From Eupeodes corollae (taxonomy: Eukaryota; Arthropoda; Insecta; Diptera; Syrphidae), in the NCBI RefSeq assembly GCF_945859685.1, contig NC_079147.1, positions 12,441,289 through 12,505,288 on the forward strand: a DNA stretch of 64,000 bases, read 5' to 3'. Below the pieces are notes generated by a model. The model was given only the letters and a program-made list of their open reading frames with translations. It was not told the origin of the DNA and ran no database searches. Below, in pieces: positions 27,381 through 40,147 of this stretch. Within the stretch, counting starts at the first letter, position 1, and every line of letters starts with the position of its first letter. The position numbers and the translations under genes were made by a program.

Positions 27381-27574
27381 GAAAATTGAAAAAAAATAAC
27401 AGTAACAATAACACAGTTTTCAGAATAAATTGTCATAATTTGGACTTTGCCTATTCATTTTGAAATCGCAAACCAAACCAAGTACAAATCGTGTGACACC
27501 AGCTGTCAAAAAGACTAATAACAAATGAAGAGGCGTACAACTCCTCATTGGTTGGAGATCGGAGATCAAGACTT
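27381..27574. other. Short interval, nothing assigned
   Basis: AT-rich DNA between the mariner scrap and the truncated end of the second BEL element. It may include remains of either. Confidence 0.4.
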
Positions 27575-30519
27575 TGACGATATGTGGTTGTTTTAATCCA
27601 CCTTGGGATATCAGGCAGTTCTTTTCGGAAAGCTTGCCATTATGTTATGGAGGAAGGAATTGGTTGATCCCAGTCAGTTCCTCGGCACCATAACTTCTGC
27701 ATCATGATCTTAGCTTTGATCACGCATGGTCTATCTAGCCAAGTGGATCGAAAAGCTTGGCAATTGACGATAACATAGTCCTTTTTGTGAGTTCTTCGGT
27801 GTCGTTTTGTACATTCTGAAAAGAAAAGATATCTATCATCCTCTGGATGCCAGCTTTTGCCCAATGTTTTTACAAGATCGGTTGATCCAAAAGGCAATTC
27901 AAAGCTGATCTCGCAATCTTCTTTGGGGAGATCTTGTAGAAGATCTTTGCAGTTGGAAGTCCCTTTCCGCAGTTTAAATCCTGCTGAAGCCAGCAGAGCG
28001 CGTGTTTCTTCACGCCTGATGCAAATTTTTACGATGGAATCCCCTCCACTGATAAAATCGTCCACATACATCTCTTTTCCATTTCTGCTATAGATCCTTT
28101 GGGATAATTTTCAGCTTCAGCCTCAGCGACTTGGTGTAAGACACGGATGGCCAAATAAGGCGCACAAGCCGTGCCAACAGTGACAGTCTTAAGTTTGAAG
28201 ACTTTGATGGGTTGATCAAGATTGTCTCTCCAAAGGATAAGTTGGTAATATTGATCCGAATCTTTTACGAGAATTTGGCGGTACATTTTCTCGATGTCAG
28301 CTGTTATGATGAATCGATGTAGCCGCCATTTTAATATTATATCAATTTGCAATTTAGGGCCGATCATCAGGTGTTGGTTTAAAGAAGTTCCATCATAAGT
28401 TTTTGCAGCTGCGTCAAAGATGACTCTTAATTTTGTGGTTGTACTAGATTCTTTGAACACAGCGTGATGGGGTAGAAAGTAATGAAAAGGTGATTTTAAA
28501 ATTGGACCATCCAGATTTACCTCTTCCATGTGGTTTAAACTAAGATATTCCATTATACATTGGCTGTAGCTCGCTTTCAGCTTTGGATCCTTGTCCAATC
28601 GTCTTTCCAGAGATGAGAAGCGTTTGACTGCATTTTCCTTATTGGGTCCGAGTTCGGGATAGAATCCTTCCTTGAACGGAAGACCAACTTCATACCGTCC
28701 ATCTGGGAGACGTTTTGTTGTTTTTGAAAAATACTTATCACAGGCGGCATCTTCTTCTGACGGTTGAGTTACGAATGGAGTTTGTTCCATCTCCCAAAAT
28801 TCTCGGATTTGCGTATCAAGATCGATGTGTTGAAAGAAGCTACATATGCTTTTCGGTGCTATCTCAGGAATTTTGCCTAATATAATATACCCTAAGTTAG
28901 TGTTCTGAGCTATAGGGGCAATTTCTTGCTCATGGATTATATCCAGCAAAATGATTTCAGGATTAACATCTGAGCCAAAAAGTATATCGATTGGAGCTGG
29001 AATATAAATATTAGGGTCTGCTAACTGTAAATCAGTTAGGAGTTCCCATGTGTTGTGTATCATTTTGTTTGCCGGAAGAAGGCCAGTCAACGACTTAAAG
29101 ATGAACGCCTTGGTTGAGCCTTCAAACGTCGAATGCTTTGAAGAAAACATTATGTCAACGTAGTTTTGACTGGTGCCGTTGCTGACCTTCCCTAACCCTG
29201 ATACCTTTACGGATGTTGGATACCTTGTAGATTTAAAAGCCTTGCTGCAGACTCAGAAATAAAAGTGGCATCAATTAGCGCTCGTAGGTCTGCAAATCTC
29301 CCATCTCCAGCTTTAACCCTAACTACAGCAGTGGCTAATAAAATTTGCGTACCATGGAGTCGTGAAGCATGATACTCGTAATTGTGTCGTGTACTGCGAC
29401 CTGGTGCATTATCACCCATCGGTTGGAACGCAGGAGCGTTTGGGTTATAAGCTACCTGTTGATCCTTAGGCTGGGCAACCTGATGCTGTGATTGTGTTGT
29501 TGAAGATAATTTTTGGATTAACAATCTAATTGTGTTGTGTGTGTGAATTAATGTGCAAAAGTGAGTGATGCCTTTGATTACAAAAGTTACAGCTCCGGTT
29601 ACTAAGGCAATCTCGTGTTGTGTGACTATATGCAAGACAGTTCTCACAAACTCGGACCTGTCGTATAGCTTGCATTTTTTGGGCAGAGTCCATACCCAAA
29701 AATCTTCGACATTTCATCAAGGAGTGTTGTCCTTGTTTACAAATTTGACATGTGTAACGTTGGGTGTTGTATTGCTGTTTTGGTTGCATTTTTGCATGGA
29801 ATGCTTTTGCTGCAACTTGGGGTTTTGTTATTGGCTTGGATTCTAAGACCGAAGTTCCTTGCTGTACAAGGGCCTCTAGAGTTCTGAAACGGGATTTAAG
29901 AAAATCGGTGAAATCGGAAAAGGTTGGAAGTTCTTCGTCGTTACCGCGTTTTTCTTCCCAAAGTTGTTGAGTTTTGAAGGATAATTTTTGAAAAATAATG
30001 TAAATTAAAATTGTATCCCAGTCTTTTACTGGTAATCCTAAATTATCCAGCGCGTGAACCACCTCGTTCGTATATGAAAACCATATAAAAAGGCATTATT
30101 ATGCACAAGTGACTTAAAAATGTCGCCATGTTGTGTACGAACCAGAAATGTTGGAGGCTTTAAAGAAGGTAACTTGAGAACATTACTATGTGCAGCCGGT
30201 GTCGTTGGTGGCATCATTGCCGCATGAATTGGCCCTAACGGTGACGAAGGCAAAGCTGGAGCAAGTAGAGGTGAAGCTACTTTGTCCAGAGCATCCATCA
30301 ATTCACTTTTATATTCTAAATAAGTATCACGAATTTGAGCTTCCCCCCGCTAACGATTTCTTCGTGGTATCGTTTGGCATTTTCCAAATTAGCTTCCAAA
30401 AGCCCCAACCGAGTTTTTATATAGTTGACAGTACGACGTACCTGACCTGTCTTTTTAAAATTAGAAAAATCGCGCTCTAATTGCGATAAAACTTCCTTTT
30501 GAAGCTCCCCAAATGACAT
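27575..30519 (-). pseudogene. Second BEL/Pao element, decayed gag-pol
   Basis: Minus-strand order: gag start at 30519 (MSFGELQKEV), frameshift in a C6 run near 30346, gag remainder with an internal loss near 30070, zinc knuckles (CQICKQGQHSLMKC and CENCLAYSH, about 29730-29560), protease remnant near 29270, reverse transcriptase (29150-28030) with ADIEKMYRQIL, a frameshift, MYVDDFISGG (28071) and the start of RNase H, then truncation near 27575. No integrase, envelope or LTR is recognised. The protease lacks the Ser-Gly-Ser after its Asp. It is clearly older than, and distinct from, the element at 14.2-22.6 kb. Confidence 0.9.
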
Positions 30520-32567
30520 GGTTGACTTTTTTTTATGAAATGTAATAAAAAAACAGCAAAAAATACTTTAAAAAATAAAAAGTGGTATGCCTTAAGTGAA
30601 CTGGTGATGTGTCTTTGTTGCTTAACGCATCGCGGGAATCCTGATTTGCACAGCTTAAAATGTTTGTTAAATAGTTTTTTCTTTAAATAAAGATATATAT
30701 AGTTTTATAGTTTAAAATGGCACATTGAATATGCTCACTTTATATATATATAAATATATGTGTATATCTATGTATATACAAATAATTTTGCACTTTAAAA
30801 ATGACAAATCGCAAAATTCACACACTTCTATTTCTTACCAATGTTTTGTATCGCTGGTTTAAAACTAAATGCTAATTTAAATGAAATTCGATTGCTAATC
30901 GTTACAAAAAATACTTTATTAAATTGTAGGTGTAGTTTAAAAGTTCGAGAACGAATGAATATGACCTTATTCTTATTACAAGGTTATAAGATGATTTTAC
31001 TAATTATAAAAACATAGAACAATTGTTTGACAAGAAGTGTCATTTTGGGCTATTAATTTAGTTGGATAATTCACAATAATCATTTTAGATAAATCAGAAA
31101 TAATAATGAATATAAATAATAAAAACTTTTACATTTGTTTTAATTTAATTCAGTGATTTTCAAAAAGACGGGGAATTAAACCACAAAGAACTATAAATTA
31201 AGGTTTATTTACTTGAGAAGTTTCTGGAATAGCTCATTTTTCGTTTTGCAATGATGCGATTTGATAAAGTAACATATTTTTCCGTAAATATATGTAAAAA
31301 ACATGTGTATGATAATAATTCCAAAACTTAAAAACTTCAAAACTAATATTAATACAGTAATGGCCAAAATACTACCGAAAATGTGTTACAAAGTTGGTAA
31401 TAATCAAGCTTCGATTTTTCAGCATTGATTTTTGAAATAAATATGGAAGAAACGATATCATTCGACAAGGGTAGGAGAGAACGACGTAAAAAGTTCTAAT
31501 AAAGTGTTTGGTTGCCAAAATGCAATAGGTGCGTGTTATTTATAGATTAATATATCAAATCCTTAAATGCTAAGTGTCATTGCTTCTTATACCAATTTGA
31601 AGAATTTTTACGAGCTGAAAACCAAGTATCACTGGACTACATGTGTATTATTCGTACATACTATTTTATTAACAATAAAATCCAAAAAATTAATGTAGGA
31701 GTACCAAAATTGTATTAAGAACAAATATAAAATACAATTTGGTAGAACTATATTTATTTTTAGATTGGATATTCTTCAAGATATATAAAATAATCAAAAG
31801 TCATTTTGATAAATTATATAATAAAAAATCAAATCACAAATTGAAAACGACACAGAGATGAGAGAGTGTCCTTGCTCTCGAAGAAATCTATACTCACTAC
31901 ACACTGTGCATACGTCAAATTATAAATAATATTATTCCGATTGGAATAAACAAAAAAAATATAATTTATATTTTAACTATGAAAAACTGTAAAGCGACCA
32001 GATATGCTTCTGAAAATTTAGAAAGTTGCAATTTGATTGCTTTGCCGTTTAGGATAGTTTCAATCAGCAAAACTTATTCATTTTGTAAACAAAAGTTGTA
32101 AAGGTGTAAATGACTTTTAATTTTTAAGAGGAACTTTCGTACATATTGGAATTGTCAAAACTAAGTGCATTTTGTTTATGAATACTTTGACTTTTTTGCT
32201 CGTGTTTGTAATAATCATTGCATATAATTAAAGTTTTTTTTTAACTAACTAACGGATGGACATTGTAAAAATAATATTATATTCTAATAAGTAATACTTA
32301 AATTGTAAAGATTCTAAAAAATTTTCATGAAATGATTAAATTAGAAATATTCAAAACTTAGGATAGAACAGACTTCTAATTTTTGTCAATCCAAAAAAAA
32401 TACAATTAGTTTTAAAAGTTATTTTAGAAAAAGTACACTTCATAGAACAACAGAATTTCTTTTCTTTAACCTTTAAGAAATTCTAACATCACTCAAATAA
32501 TACCCTCCGAAAAGGTTTTCTTGCTGATGACGAATTCAAATACATCAAGTTCTTCAAATATATCAAA
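30520..32567. other. AT-rich stretch, nothing assigned
   Basis: About 2 kb upstream of the decayed BEL gag. The first part could include its lost leader and LTR, but no TG..CA boundary or primer site is recognisable. A TA microsatellite is at about 30740-30785. Confidence 0.5.
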
Positions 32568-33000
32568 AAGAGGCTGGGATGCGACCCACACTGATAACCT
32601 AATTCTTCTGTCTTGTTTAAAATTTTGTGAGTTTTCGTATCAAAAATTTGAAAAATTACCAACAATATTTTTCATATAATGAAATAGATTTTTAGTAGAA
32701 AACAAACTTTTAACAATTTTAACTAGAACCGAACATATTTTTTTTTCCAAATTTGCGCAATATTTTTTGTAGATTTTATATTTCGGTGAAAAAACGGAAT
32801 GTTGGATTTTTATAAAAAAATACTGAAAATAGAAAACAATATCTGTGAAATAAAATAAGTTTGAAGCCAATATTTGTAATTTAAAATAAAAAGCTATTTA
32901 AGTCAAAAGTAAATGTTTACCAAGTTGAAGTATTGTTTTTTTTTAGGTTTTTATTTTTTGTATTTTGTATTCGTAAAAATTTCGAGGTGACAAATTTGTT
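32568..33000 (-). repeat. Repeat family S, inverted copy
   Basis: It begins AAAGAGGCTGGGATGCGACCCACACTGATAAC (reverse of the end of the 13450-13985 copy) and ends near AAAATTTCGAGGTGAC (reverse of the start at about 8300). Between them are AT-rich units with the same blocks. This gives the likely natural limits of one repeat unit, about 0.45-0.75 kb. Confidence 0.65.
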
Positions 33001-33245
33001 CCATTATTGTCCATTAGTATCTGTATCACAACATTTATTTGAAAGCGGTATCTCTTCTGGTTCTTGAGCTATGAACGACGAAAAACGTTGCGAACGTACG
33101 GACACACTTACGTACACACGCACGTACAGACATATTTCTAAAAATCTTTTATTAAGACTCTAGGGACCTTGAAACTTCGAGAAATGTAAACATTTTTAAT
33201 ATGACAAATCGGACCCATTCAACAACTTCCTCTTGAAAGTTAAAA
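33001..33245 (+). repeat. Dispersed repeat family F, copy 1
   Basis: It shares with 33950-34235 and 61985-62295 an ordered series of blocks: a GTATCACAACA..TTTGAA block, GGT(T/C)CTTGAG.TATG, GACGAAAAA, a CGTAC/CGCAC-rich stretch, and GGACCTTGAAACTTCGAGAAATGT then GACAAATCGGACC. It directly adjoins the inverted copy of family S. Confidence 0.8.
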
Positions 33246-33949
33246 ACATTAATTAAAGGTGGAAGCTTGTATTTTGAACATAGCCTTATAAACTTTATGA
33301 TACTTTGTGATAGAGAAATTTAGAGGCAAAATTCGAATTGAGGACATCTGAATTCTTTAGAAAATATTAAAGAAGCCCACATGCTGATAACTTCCGATAA
33401 AATGTAAGCTATTTTTATCTAGATATCTACAACTGCCCATAAGGTTTTCTAAACAATAACAAAAAGAATGGTAAAAACGAATCATTTACTTTCATATAAC
33501 ACGTGAACACCGATAAATAAATGCTTCAAGACTTACGCGTTACATTTCGACATCTTACTTTAATTAAATATAGAAAAAGTCTTAATAGGTTTTAAAAACT
33601 TATTTGTTAAAATTGTTTCAATGTATGTGCCGGAAAAAGTAGACTTACTAACAAAATACAACACATGAGATTTTAATGAGAATCAACAAGAACGAAACTG
33701 TGCATATAAAAATTTAATTTCTCTAACTTTTGTAGTCAATGAAATAAAGAAATTTTTCAAGGAAAATATGTAAAGCAATAATTACAAAAATAAATTTAAT
33801 AATTTCTCTGGTTTTTATGTCTAATAGTAAAAGAAATATGCATACAAAAGTAAATTTAATGAAAGAAAATAAAATAAAATAAAAAAACATTAATTCAATT
33901 TTTTATTTCACACGTCGCATTAATTAATTTCAAATTTTACTGAAGTTCC
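33246..33949. other. AT-rich interval, nothing assigned
   Basis: About 700 bases between two family F copies. No gene or structured element is recognised. Confidence 0.5.
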
Positions 33950-34235
33950 TTGACTTTTTGGTTCTTGATATTTTTTTAAAAGTCCCTTCTGCATATTTCT
34001 GTGTTATAATCTGTATAGAACAAAATGTATTTGAAGTCGATATTACTACTGGTCCTTGAGATATGGATGACGAAAAATGGTATTCCAAACTTTTGAACCA
34101 ACATACGCACGCACAGAATGTATAAAACTATATTGATTAAGATTCTTTATGGAACTTGAAATGTCGAAAAGTGTCAATATTTTCAATTTGATTAAACGGA
34201 CCGATTGCAACAACCTCCTATATAAAATTTATGAA
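33950..34235 (+). repeat. Dispersed repeat family F, copy 2
   Basis: Blocks TTTCTGTGTTATAATCTGTA, AACAAAATGTATTTGAAGTC, GGTCCTTGAGATATGGATGA and GGAACTTGAAATGTCGAAAA occur in the same order as in the other two copies. No target duplication was found. Confidence 0.8.
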
Positions 34236-35983
34236 AAAATTAACTTAATCAGTTTTTTATTTCATTAAGAAGTTTAGTCTATTATTTGTGTTTTTATTGT
34301 ATGATGAATTTGTGAAGATGTATTTTTTAAGAAGCTTCTACTGTTCCCAAAACTGAACTTAAAGTTTTGGTTCTACACCTAAGTGTTATGAAAGATTTAA
34401 GGTCTTTTAAATAAATCTGCTTTTTCTAATATCTTGTTTTCCTGAACTAATATAGCTTCAGTTGAGCTTGATTTTCTTTTTCAAATTTAAAATTTTCAGA
34501 TTTATTCATTTGGTAAAATCTAGATAGATCGAACGTTAATGTTTTTTCTAAGTTTGAACAAAGTTAAGAGCTTTTAATTTCATTCAACACTTTTTTTTAC
34601 CTGAATCTATGTTTACTTTCTTACATATTTTCTAATACAGAGTCTTTATAAACTTCTCTCATTTTATAGCCAATAACAGATAAGAACAAGTCACTTGAAA
34701 AGTCGATATCATTCACAAATCATGATAACTTATCTGATGTATCATCATCCGCCTTACATCAAAAACAAATTTATAAAAAATTATTTCCTAATTTCATCAA
34801 AAAAAAGCAAACTTCAATGAATCCATCAGAAATCTCACTTTTGCCACCGCCACAATATCTATAAGATTCTTCCTTATCGACCGACATTTAAGATGCTACA
34901 TGAGTTGAGTCTAATCGTTTTTGTTGGCTCCTTTGTACTGTGGCAATTAATTTTGCCTGGCCCAAAGAGCAGGCTAGGCGCGCGTAAAAGCAATCAATTT
35001 CTCGAATCTGATTCGTGTTAAGGTAAATTAGGTAGGTAGGGTCTAGGGAGTGTCTTTGTTAGTCTAGGGCTGCTGAGTGATGAAATCTAGGTGAAGGAAA
35101 CCATCAAGACGTGCGATATCAATTCGCCACATCACCTCACCGTGTTCTTTCGACTGAGATTCTAGGGATAATAATTACTATCGTGGGCGCTATAGGAAGA
35201 AGTGATAATACACTACTTACTGCTTTAACCTTAATAAAACTTGATGTTTTGTTGTCGTAATGGCATTGGATAGATGTCACATTACCATTGACTTCAAGTC
35301 TTTGCCGTCGTATGACGGTTCTAAATCTCCTGCGGAAGTGTATGGATACGACCATTTAATCAACATAGTTTCAACTTGTATACACAACATTACCTTCCGG
35401 TTAATTGCCATAGAACATGAACAATAATTGCTTTGAACTTGGTTTTGATGAAGGTATAGCCGCGCCATTCGTCGAAAATGCGGTTATTTTGGGTAGATTA
35501 TTAGGTGTTGGGGAAATGTGTGTTTTTATTTTAATTTATTCAAAATAAAGTAGCACAATGAATTGTGGCGGTTTATTTAACATAAAACACTCGCCAGGCA
35601 CACCGCGTTGTTGTGGTTGTGAGCTGGCTTGTAATTTGTTATTCTATGAGTTTTTTCATAGTTAACTGGACCATATATAGGAAAAAATGCTTAAATATTC
35701 TTATTATTTTAAAGTCTAAGTAATTAACATTAAATTTGACAAACAGGGTTATCTTAAAATATTTCCTGGTTTATCAGATTCATTAGTATCATCAGTCTCT
35801 TATTCCTATTCATTCGCATAAGTCTCTTAATATCGTCTGTGTCTTTTTTATTGCATTATTATTTTATCAGTCAAAAATGTGTATATTAACAAAAGTTACC
35901 TTCAATTATTTAAATGAATAATTATTAATAAAATTTTATAATTGTTATAACAATATGCCATATAAATTCAATACCAAATACTT
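34236..35983. other. Unassigned region with a more complex 34.9-35.5 kb core
   Basis: 34880-35480 is less AT-rich than its surroundings and does not match any other part of the window. The minus strand has short frames with splice-like GTAATG sites (for example KWSYPYTSAGDLEPSYDGKD, about 35366-35280), so an exon of a host gene is possible, but I recognise no family. The rest is AT-rich without features. Confidence 0.35.
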
Positions 35984-36209
35984 TGTCTTTATTTTATATT
36001 ACTGAGACGTCTGTCTCGCTACCAAGCCACAGGAAAAGTGAAAGAAGGAAAAACTATGGCGGGCAGCGATGGGTTTTGGTACACTTCGAATCAAAGAATG
36101 GCATTTGGTTTTTTGTACAGTTAGAAATAAAAATATCATTTCAGAAATAAGTTATTGAACTAACCTGTGGGTTTACACTATGGATATTAATAATGTAAAC
36201 TCTACATCA
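35984..36209 (-). repeat. Probable gypsy 3' LTR
   Basis: On the minus strand the segment begins TGATGTAGAGTTTAC right after a purine tract (GGCGGGGAG) and ends AAATAAAGACA, giving TG..CA ends and 226 bp. It follows the gypsy integrase with the expected spacing. No second LTR is in the window, so the boundaries are inferred. Confidence 0.5.
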
Positions 36210-36220
36210 CTCCCCGCCGT
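36210..36220 (-). promoter_or_regulatory. Polypurine tract of the gypsy element
   Basis: The minus strand reads ACGGCGGGGAG immediately upstream of the inferred 3' LTR, in the right place to prime plus-strand synthesis. Confidence 0.55.
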
Positions 36221-36359
36221 ACAAGAGTTTTGTAAATTTATTATAACTTGAATATTTGTATTTGTAAATTCATTATAATTTATATATTTTATTTGAAAAT
36301 TCATTATAATTTAAATATTTTACATTATTTTTATTTTATTGTACATTTAATAATGTTTT

Positions 36360-37905
36360 TTTTTTTTTAATTTTGCTTGTACAGTGAGTTTTGGCAGAAG
36401 GCTTAACAATAATTTTACTTTGTTTGTAACTCGTTTGTTCATTCGTTGTGGATCATTGTCCTTCACGTAAAAAGCTGGTTTAAGTCTATCAATAGATATT
36501 ATTTGCTCTTTATTATCTATGAGTACTGAAAACGTTTTTTCAAATCTTTTAATTATTTCAAATCGACTTTTGTACGGTTGATTCAAACTTCCACGGCCTA
36601 CCTGCTCCCGAACAAAAACGTGTCTGCAAGTTTTCAAATCTTTTGGTACAAATATGGATTTTTGTTCGCGATTCCTACCAGAACACTGTCGCGTTTGCGA
36701 GATTACTTGAGTGATATCTCGAGCTGTCGACGAATTTAACGAGTAAAATCGGATTTAACGGTTTGGGTTCGATAAGTTCTGCAGGTAATCGTAAGTTTTG
36801 TCCGTACAATAGTTGTGCAGGCGTTACATTAATGTCGTCAATTATCGGGGAACGAATACCTAGAAGAGTCCAAGGTAAGCTCGAATACCAATTTTGTTTG
36901 TCTTCGTGAGCGCGTAGAGAATTTTTAAGCTGTCGGTGAAACCTTTCTACAGACCCGTTCGCTTGAGGATGGTACGTTGTAGTTCGGATCCACTTTGTAC
37001 CGAGAGTTTCCGAAATTTCTTTGAACAGACTTGATTCGAACTGCGTTCCTTGATTAGTCGTGATCGTTTGAGGAACTCCAAATCTGGAAACTCAGTTTTT
37101 TACGAAAGCGGATACAACGGTGGAAGCGTTCATATTTTTCAGCGGAATGACCTCTGGCGAAGAAGAAAAACGATCTTTGATGGTTAGTAAATAAGTGAAA
37201 TCCTGAGATGGTGATAACAGACCGACCAAATCCATATGAATATGCGAAAATTGACCTTCCAGTACTGGAAAAGTTCCGTGTTTTAAAGTAGTGTGAATGG
37301 AAATTTTTGACTTTTGACAAGAGATACAACTTTTTTTCCATGTGTTAACATCGCTGTTCATTTTAGGCCAAAAGTATTTTGCTGTTATTATTTTTCGCAT
37401 TGCTTTTGAACCTAGATGTGATAGTTTGTGATGGTTGTCAAAAATTGTTCGTCGAAAAATTTCAGGCACATATATAACGTTATTTTTCAACGTCATTTAT
37501 CTTAATATTTACTTTTTCTAACTTGAAAGATGTTTTAGACAGTTTTAAAATTGATTTAAGCTCATCATCGTTTCCTTGCTCTTTTAACAGGCTTGGAATA
37601 CTGACATTGTTGAAATGGATCAATTCATCTCGATAAAGTATCGGCGACGATATTTTGTATGCCTTTGATGTAACGAATGTCAGTAGTAAATTCTGTGATA
37701 AACTCTAAGTGGCGCGTTTGAATTGGCGATTTTTCAGTTTTGGAACATATTGCGTTTGTGAGCGGCTTATGGTCGGTAAAAACAGTAAATTGTCTACCTT
37801 CCACGTAATACCGAAAATGGTTAACGTTTTTGAAAATTGCGAGGTGTTCGCGATCGAACGTCGAGTATTTTCTTTCGGCTAGGCTCAAACGAGTTGAAAG
37901 AAAAC
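36360..37905 (-). pseudogene. Ty3/gypsy pol, RNase H to integrase (5'-truncated)
   Basis: Minus-strand order: RNase H end (37888-37625: KYSTFDREHLAIFKNV, FTDHKPLTNA, NIVADTLSR), then after a frame break the integrase HHCC finger (HHKLSHLGSKAMRK..SCISCQKSK) and first catalytic region (HMDLVGLLSPS) in 37496-37092. A shifted continuation carries TNQGTQFESS and PQANGSVERFHRQ. Last is the C-terminal domain (36637-36347: VFVREQVGRGSLN..SIDRLKPAF). Gag, protease and RT are absent: similarity stops abruptly at about 37905, where the 9-bp satellite begins. Frameshifts and a stop near 36690 make it non-functional. Confidence 0.9.
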
Positions 37906-37919
37906 TAAAGGCTCAGTTT

Positions 37920-39200
37920 AGATAATCTGATTCATCTCGGCATATCATTCTTGTCAGTTTCATTAATCTAGTTATTCTCCTAAGTCTCATAAGTCTTATT
38001 AAACTTTTAAGTGTCTTTAATCTCGTCAGATTCATTGTCGATTTATTAAGTATCGTTAATTAAATCAATGTATTCAATTGAGTCTACATAGTCAATATCC
38101 TCAATCTCATTAATAACATCGATCACATCAGTCTCTTCAATCTAATCAGTCTCATTAGTCTCATCAGTCAGTCTCACCAGTCTCATCAGTCTCATCAGCC
38201 TCATCAGTTTCATAAATCAGTCTCATCGATCTAATCATCAGTATCATCAGTCTCATGATTCTCATAAGTCACATTATTCTCATCAGTCTCATCAGTCCTA
38301 TCAGTCTCATCAGTCTTATCCGTCTCATCAGTCTCAACAGTCTTATTAGTCTCATCAGTCTCACGATCCTTATCAGTCTAGTTAGTCTCATCGCCCTTAT
38401 CAGTATCTACAGACTTATATGTCTCGTCAATTTTGTCAGTCTCCTCAGCTTTTTTATTATCAGTCCTGTTAATATTTTTAGTCTCATCAATCTCTTCAGT
38501 TTGTCAGCCTTCTTTGTTTTGTAAGTCCTGTCAGTCTCACCAGTCTCACCGGTTCATTAGTTTTCTCAGTGTCTACAATATAAAGAGTCTCACCATTCCG
38601 ACCCATCTCGTTGGCCTTATCAGCCCTATCGGTCTTATCAGTCGCATGACCCTCGTCAAATTTGTCAATCTCGTCAACTTTTTCAGTCCGATTAGTCTCA
38701 TTAGCTTCATCAGTTTTGTCAGTCTCATTAGTCACATCAGCATCATGAGTTTCGTCAATTTCGTCAGATTTGTCATTATCAGTCTCGTTAATGTCTTTAG
38801 TTTCATCAGCCTCTTCAAATTTTCAGCATTCTCAGTTTCGTCAGTCATGTCATTCTCTCTAGTCAGCAGCACTAGTCCGAATAGTTTCTTCAGTCTCGAC
38901 AATATATATACAGTCTTTTCAGTCTCACCAATTTCCCTAGTGTCATCATTCCCATCGTTTCCATCAGTCTCATGAGTCTCGTCAATTTTGTCAATCTTTT
39001 CAGTCAGATTAGTCTTATAAGCTCAGTCTTGTTAATGAAGTCAATATGGTCAGTCTCTTTAGTTTCGTCGACTTCTTCAGTCTAAGTCTCTTAATCTTGT
39101 CATACTCATTACTTCTCATTAGTCTATCAGTCTTAACGGTCTAATCGGGCTCCTTCGCCCCAACAGTCTTGTCAAACTCATCGGTCTAGTCAGTCTTAAC
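37920..39200. repeat. 9-bp-period satellite, about 1.3 kb
   Basis: Tandem diverged copies of a 9-base unit close to TCTCATCAG, purest at 38140-38430. Because the period is a multiple of three, frames stay open on both strands (ISL repeats on plus, DET/DKT repeats on minus). I regard these frames as by-products. Variation increases toward both ends, as expected from unequal exchange concentrated in the middle. Confidence 0.92.
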
Positions 39201-40147
39201 TTACTTCCCAATATAAAATAAGAATCAGTTAACATGGAAAACCCGCCTTTTTTTTTGTTTTCTTTTAAAATAAATCCAAATCCTAAGAAAGGAAAACCTA
39301 TAAATAAAAATTCTATATTTAAAATGCAACAACTACACCAAACAAAAAGAAGATAGGTGATATGTATACCTAGGTAAGATAGAGGAAGTTAAAAACTGAC
39401 AAGGTAGTTAAAGAGAGGTTTTACTTAGCTTATAATAGAGAGTTGTTGTGTTACCATGAACTGTCACACATGGGTTTCAATCAATACCGCTTCTAGCCAA
39501 GTTCTTCCTTTATATAAGGTTTTTCTTTTTTTGGTCTTCTATTGCCTTAATTGATTCAACTCAAACAAAACAGAGCAACACTACATCGTTTTCGATTTCC
39601 TTTTGTTTTTATTCTTTTTCGTTTTATTTTTCGAAACGATTGCATTTGCTAAGCTCGTTATTAATGCATCAACATTAAGTGCTTTCAATTAGGCTAGGCA
39701 TCAGAAGTCCGACTATTTGCTTCCTTATTATTGGCTATATACCGTATATGTTCCCGTTTTTTGTTTGGTTTCCTTATATGTTCATTTATGTCTATGAACG
39801 GTATTCCAATTGGGGTATTATTGTGTGAAAGATTAATACGAAATAGAAAGGTGAGAGATTGATATGGCAAACCGTTGATGTTTGTTGAGTTGAAAAGTCC
39901 ATAGTATAAATTTGGTGTCGGTGTCGGTTTAGAATTCTAAATGATTGTCAATTAAGTGGGTTAGAAATTTGTTTAATATTTGAAGAACTATATTTGAAGT
40001 GCTTAAAGTTTTGAGGGAAGCACAAATTACATGAGTGTGACAGACTCAATTTCCAATTTGAACAATTAGTAGCATAAAAAGGGGATTTAGGTTTAGTGAG
40101 ATACTGCCGACAGTTTCGATAAATTTAGTACTTTGGGTACTCGAAAA
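39201..40147. other. Unassigned interval
   Basis: About 950 bases of AT-rich, non-repetitive sequence with no open frame that resembles a known family. Confidence 0.5.

Noticed and set aside
38255..38975. Overlapping open frames with Ile-Ser-Leu repeats, and a Thr-Asp-Glu frame on the other strand
   Set aside because: They follow from the 9-bp period of the satellite, which keeps all frames periodic. There is no start context, conserved domain or splice pattern.
37920..39200. Possible CRISPR-like array
   Set aside because: Units are contiguous 9-mers with no unique spacers, and the DNA is eukaryotic.
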